From the NCBI GenBank assembly GCA_002551355.1, contig NTHE01000003.1, positions 124,001 to 188,000 of the forward strand: DNA of 64,000 nt, written 5' to 3'. Of the stretch, positions 61,305-64,000 are shown in pieces; positions within the stretch are counted from its first letter, which is position 1; every line of letters begins with the position of its first letter. The stretch comes from Streptomyces sp. man185. GTDB taxonomy: Bacteria; Actinomycetota; Actinomycetes; Streptomycetales; Streptomycetaceae. The notes under the pieces are model-generated. The model had not been told where the DNA came from. It searched no databases and saw only the letters and a list, made by a program, of their open reading frames with translations. A program made the translations under genes and the position numbers.

Positions 61305-62963
61305 GTGAGCGCGACCGTCGACGGAACCACGGGCACCACCGGCTCCCCGCCCCGGTCCGCCTCGGTGCTGCGCAGCGGGGCCGTGATGGCGGCCGGCTCC
61401 GTCGTCTCGCGCGCCACCGGCTTCGTCCGCTCGGCGGTCGTCGTCGCCGCGCTCGGCACCGGGCTGACCGCCGACGGTTACACGGTCGCCAACACCGTCC
61501 CCAACATCCTCTACATCCTCCTCATCGGCGGCGCGCTCAACGCCGTCTTCGTCCCCGAGCTGGTCCGGGCCGCCAAGGAACACGCCGACGGGGGAGCCGC
61601 GTACACCGACCGGCTGCTCACCCTGTGCACCGTCGGCCTCCTCGCCCTCACCACGCTCGCCGTCGTGGCGGCGCCCCTGATCGTCGGCCTCTACACGGAC
61701 TACGACGGACGCCAGGCCGAGCTGACCGTCGCACTGGCCCGTTACTGCCTGCCGCAGATCCTCTTCTACGGGCTCTTCACTCTGCTCGGCCAAGTCCTCA
61801 ACGCCCGCGGCCGGTTCGGCGCGATGATGTGGACCCCGGTTCTCAACAACGTCGTGATCATCGGGGTGTTCGGCCTCTACATCGCCGTCGCCGCGAACTC
61901 CGACGGCATGCTCACCGACACGCACGCCCACCTCCTCGGCTGGGGCACCACCGCCGGGATAGCCGTGCAGACGCTCGCCCTGATCCCCGCGCTGCGCGCC
62001 GCGAAGTTCCGCTGGCGGCCCCGCTTCGACTGGCGCGGCAGCGGACTGACCCGCCCCGTGCGCGCGGCCGGCTGGCTGGTGCTGCTGGTCCTCACCAACC
62101 AACTCGCCTACTGGGTCGTCACCCGGCTCTCCACCGCCACCGGGCAGCACGCCGTCGAGCAGGGCGTCGCGGGCGGCGCGGGCTACACCGCGTACAGCTA
62201 CGCCTACCAGCTCTGGGTCGTCCCGCAAGGCATCATCACGGTCTCGCTGGTCACCGCCCTGATGCCCCGGATGAGCCGGGCCGCGGCCGACGGCGACCTC
62301 GCCGGGGTGCGGCGCGACGTCGCGTACGCGCTGCGCACCAGCGCCGCCGTCGTGGTGCCCGCCGCCACCGCCCTGCTGGTGCTCGCGCCGTGGGTGATCG
62401 GCTCCGTCTTCGGGTACGGACGCACCACCCCCGCCGACATCACGGTGATGGCCGGCATCATGATGGCCTTCGCCCCCGGGCTGATCGCCTTCTCCGGGCA
62501 GTACGTCCTCTCGCGCGGCTTCTACGCGATGAGCGACACCCGCACCCCGTTCCTCCTCAACCTGGTGATCGCCGCCGTCCAGGCGGGCCTCTCGGCCGCC
62601 GCCTACCTGCTGCTGCCGGCGCGCTGGGCGGTGACCGGGATGGCCGGGGCGAGCGCGGTGGCCTTCTTCGCCGGGTTCGCCGTCACCGGATACGTCCTGT
62701 CCCGCCGGCTCTCAGGGCCCGGAGCCGGTTCCCTGCTGCGCTCACCTACCCTCGGCGCGCACGCCCGCCTGATCGCCGCCTGCCTGCCCGCCGGAGCCCT
62801 GGCGTACGGCGCGGCGCGCGCGACGGAGAGGGCGGGCGACGTGGCGGCGGCCGGGGCCGGGACGCTTGCTCTCCTCCTCGGCGTGGTGCTGCTGGCCAGG
62901 CCGCTCGGGATAGGGGAGATCACCGCGGTGCTGACGTCCGGCCGGGCCCGGCTGCGCTGCTGA
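61305..62963 (+). CDS. MurJ-like (MviN) lipid II flippase family protein
   Basis: 552 residues from a GTG after CGGGAGA. About 14 membrane helices; MATE/MOP-type family patterns are SVVSRATGFVRSAVVVAALG near 32-51, ADGYTVANTVPNILYILLIGG near 56, YAYQLWVVPQGIITVSLVTALMPRMS near 300-325 and FYAMSDTRTPFLLNLV near 405. The protein flips lipid II in other bacteria. The main Streptomyces murJ lies near the chromosome end of the core region in my memory, so this is probably a second copy with a specialised role. Confidence 0.88.
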   Translation: MSATVDGTTGTTGSPPRSASVLRSGAVMAAGSVVSRATGFVRSAVVVAALGTGLTADGYTVANTVPNILYILLIGGALNAVFVPELVRAAKEHADGGAAYTDRLLTLCTVGLLALTTLAVVAAPLIVGLYTDYDGRQAELTVALARYCLPQILFYGLFTLLGQVLNARGRFGAMMWTPVLNNVVIIGVFGLYIAVAANSDGMLTDTHAHLLGWGTTAGIAVQTLALIPALRAAKFRWRPRFDWRGSGLTRPVRAAGWLVLLVLTNQLAYWVVTRLSTATGQHAVEQGVAGGAGYTAYSYAYQLWVVPQGIITVSLVTALMPRMSRAAADGDLAGVRRDVAYALRTSAAVVVPAATALLVLAPWVIGSVFGYGRTTPADITVMAGIMMAFAPGLIAFSGQYVLSRGFYAMSDTRTPFLLNLVIAAVQAGLSAAAYLLLPARWAVTGMAGASAVAFFAGFAVTGYVLSRRLSGPGAGSLLRSPTLGAHARLIAACLPAGALAYGAARATERAGDVAAAGAGTLALLLGVVLLARPLGIGEITAVLTSGRARLRC

Positions 62964-62975
62964 GGGCGGGTCCGG

Positions 62976-63719
62976 TCAGCTGCCCGCCCGGTGCGAGGCG
63001 GGCGGGCTGGGCGCCGGGGCCTGGGCCTCGCGCGTCACATCACCGATCAGCTCGACCACATCGGGGCCGTAAGCCTGGGAGTTGACGACCTTCAGCAGCA
63101 GGCAGAACGACTTGTTCCCGTGCTTGCGGCGCAGCTTCTCGTAGTTGCGCGCGACATAGCGGGTGGCCGCCTGATTGGTGATGGCCCGCTGTCCGCAGAA
63201 CAGGAAGACCGGGCGCGACTCCTGACCACCCGTCAGCCGTGCGAGCAGGACGTACTCCGCGGTCCCCGGCTCCATCCGGTAGCGCTCCGAGCCGACCTGG
63301 AACGCCACCCGGTCCGGCCCCGGATCCTGTTCGACGTTGATCCGCACCCCGGGCAGCAGGGTCCGCAGATGCGCCGCCATCCGCTGGTTGGACGTCGGGC
63401 CGCCGACGCAGAACTCCGTACGCTCCCCGAACCCCTGCTGGGCCGTGTCGTGCGTGACGATCTGCGCGTGCGCCCCGCACCCCTTGATGAGCGCGGAGAG
63501 TTCGAGCAGGGCGAAGGCGTCGACGCGGTGCACCGACCCCTCGGCACCCGCGTACCGGTTGACGACCAGCAGGCATTCGGAGTTCGACGGCAGCCCGAAG
63601 AAGGCCTGTTTGCGGCGGAGCCCCCGCCGCCAGAGATACGTTCGGGCGAGCCAGCCCAGCGAGGCACTGATCCCGGCGGCTATCACGCCCAGCACGATGT
63701 TGCGCACGTCGTCCGTCAT
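62976..63719 (-). CDS. Unknown membrane-anchored protein
   Basis: 247 residues. One N-terminal membrane helix (IVLGVIAAGISASLGWLA) is followed by a cytosolic or external domain with an alternating alpha/beta pattern (SECLLVVNRYAGAEGS, AHAQIVTHDTAQQG, EFCVGGPTSNQRMAAHL, YVLLARLTGGQESRPVFLFCG). The GGPTSNQR loop resembles a nucleotide- or phosphate-binding turn. I do not recognise the family. It is convergent with murJ (12 bases between stops) and divergent from the ggt gene. Confidence 0.7.
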   Translation of the reverse strand: MTDDVRNIVLGVIAAGISASLGWLARTYLWRRGLRRKQAFFGLPSNSECLLVVNRYAGAEGSVHRVDAFALLELSALIKGCGAHAQIVTHDTAQQGFGERTEFCVGGPTSNQRMAAHLRTLLPGVRINVEQDPGPDRVAFQVGSERYRMEPGTAEYVLLARLTGGQESRPVFLFCGQRAITNQAATRYVARNYEKLRRKHGNKSFCLLLKVVNSQAYGPDVVELIGDVTREAQAPAPSPPASHRAGS

Positions 63720-63824
63720 GGGCGCGCATGGTATCGGTCATTCGGGTAACCGTTCGAGGCGGTCCTGACGATCCGGGCTCCCCGGGGCTACCCTGCGGCG
63801 GAGATCCGTTGACTGGAGGTACGT

Positions 63825-64000
63825 ATGCGCCGTTCCGTCGGTCGGAACACGTCGCTGTTGGCCGTGCTCGCCGTGGTCGCCTCGGTGGGAGCCGCCGCCC
63901 CGGCGGCCTCGACGGCGACCGCCACGCCGCGCCCCGCGCCGCCCAAGTCCCCGGTGGCGGTGGGCCACGGGGGAGCGGTGGCCAGTGTCGACCCGGACGC
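63825..64000 (+). CDS. ggt: Gamma-glutamyltransferase precursor, N-terminal part only
   Basis: Only 58 codons are inside the window. A signal peptide (LLAVLAVVASVGAAAPAAS) is followed by PVAVGHGGAVASVDPDA, the usual beginning of the secreted gamma-glutamyltransferase large chain just before the block ATxAGLxVLxxGGNAVDAA, which would lie outside. The ATG follows TGGAGG. Secreted Ggt hydrolyses glutathione-like gamma-glutamyl compounds. The identification rests on a short stretch. Confidence 0.7.
   Translation, partial: MRRSVGRNTSLLAVLAVVASVGAAAPAASTATATPRPAPPKSPVAVGHGGAVASVDPD

Overview
The window is high-GC actinobacterial chromosome, almost certainly Streptomyces. Codon third positions are strongly GC-biased, GTG and TTG starts are frequent, and a mycothiol-type DinB protein and several Streptomyces-type regulators are present. 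No rRNA, tRNA, CRISPR array, phage or insertion sequence was seen. The gene content resembles, from memory, the S. coelicolor purine-catabolism region (catalase, glxR, hyi, urate operon, malate synthase, allR, allB, allantoicase) followed by gluABCD.

Layout. 1-3152 (minus): catalase (cut by the window edge), tartronate semialdehyde reductase and hydroxypyruvate isomerase. 3403-10865: a polysaccharide-use island with a CBM3-GH16 enzyme, a GH20 hexosaminidase, a sugar ABC importer and a divergent GntR regulator. 11001-13050: a secreted lactonase-like protein, a small thiamine-binding-like protein and a YheO-type HTH protein. 13215-19754: the urate operon (OHCU decarboxylase, HIU hydrolase, uricase), two NCS2 purine permeases and an 8-oxoguanine deaminase-like enzyme. 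19903-23248: assorted small genes. 23343-25879 (minus): malate synthase and a MobA-like nucleotidyltransferase. 26448-30326: a two-component system divergent from an FtsX/LolD-type ABC transporter. 30477-34177: allR, allB and allantoicase. 34355-43262: redox enzymes, a TetR regulator, an EamA transporter, a second two-component system, a P450 and a Gfo/Idh dehydrogenase. 43413-49421: a GntR regulator, a ribose/fructose-type ABC importer, a ROK kinase and a membrane protein. 49459-54790: a PcaL-type fusion, MBL hydrolase, exonuclease III, a Clp-N/HTH protein with a striking operator, an SDR and an unknown protein. 54938-58169: gluABCD. 58202-64000: a secreted hydrolase, L,D-transpeptidase, MurJ-like protein, an unknown membrane protein and the start of a gamma-glutamyltransferase.

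How it fits together. The dispersed purine genes describe one route: import of xanthine/urate, urate to allantoin (uricase, UraH, UraD), allantoin to ureidoglycolate (AllB, allantoicase), then glyoxylate into malate (AceB) or, through tartronate semialdehyde and hydroxypyruvate, into glycerate (Hyi, GlxR). Catalase would remove uricase peroxide. Xanthine dehydrogenase, glyoxylate carboligase, ureidoglycolate lyase and urease are not in the window.

The main observation is regulatory. A dyad TCAAC-N5-GTTGA overlaps the -35 box of the katA and uraD promoters, recurs with one mismatch at aceB and recurs upstream of allB. A second motif, about TTCCG-N5-CGGAA, occurs as tandem pairs with centres exactly 21 bp apart upstream of hyi, at aceB and between allR and allB. 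Other points are a 49-bp nested palindrome that abuts the ATG of the Clp-N regulator on an apparently leaderless promoter, a 48-bp tandem repeat forming a small Arg-rich reading frame coupled on both sides between a histidine kinase and its regulator, and an alpha/beta hydrolase lacking its nucleophile serine.
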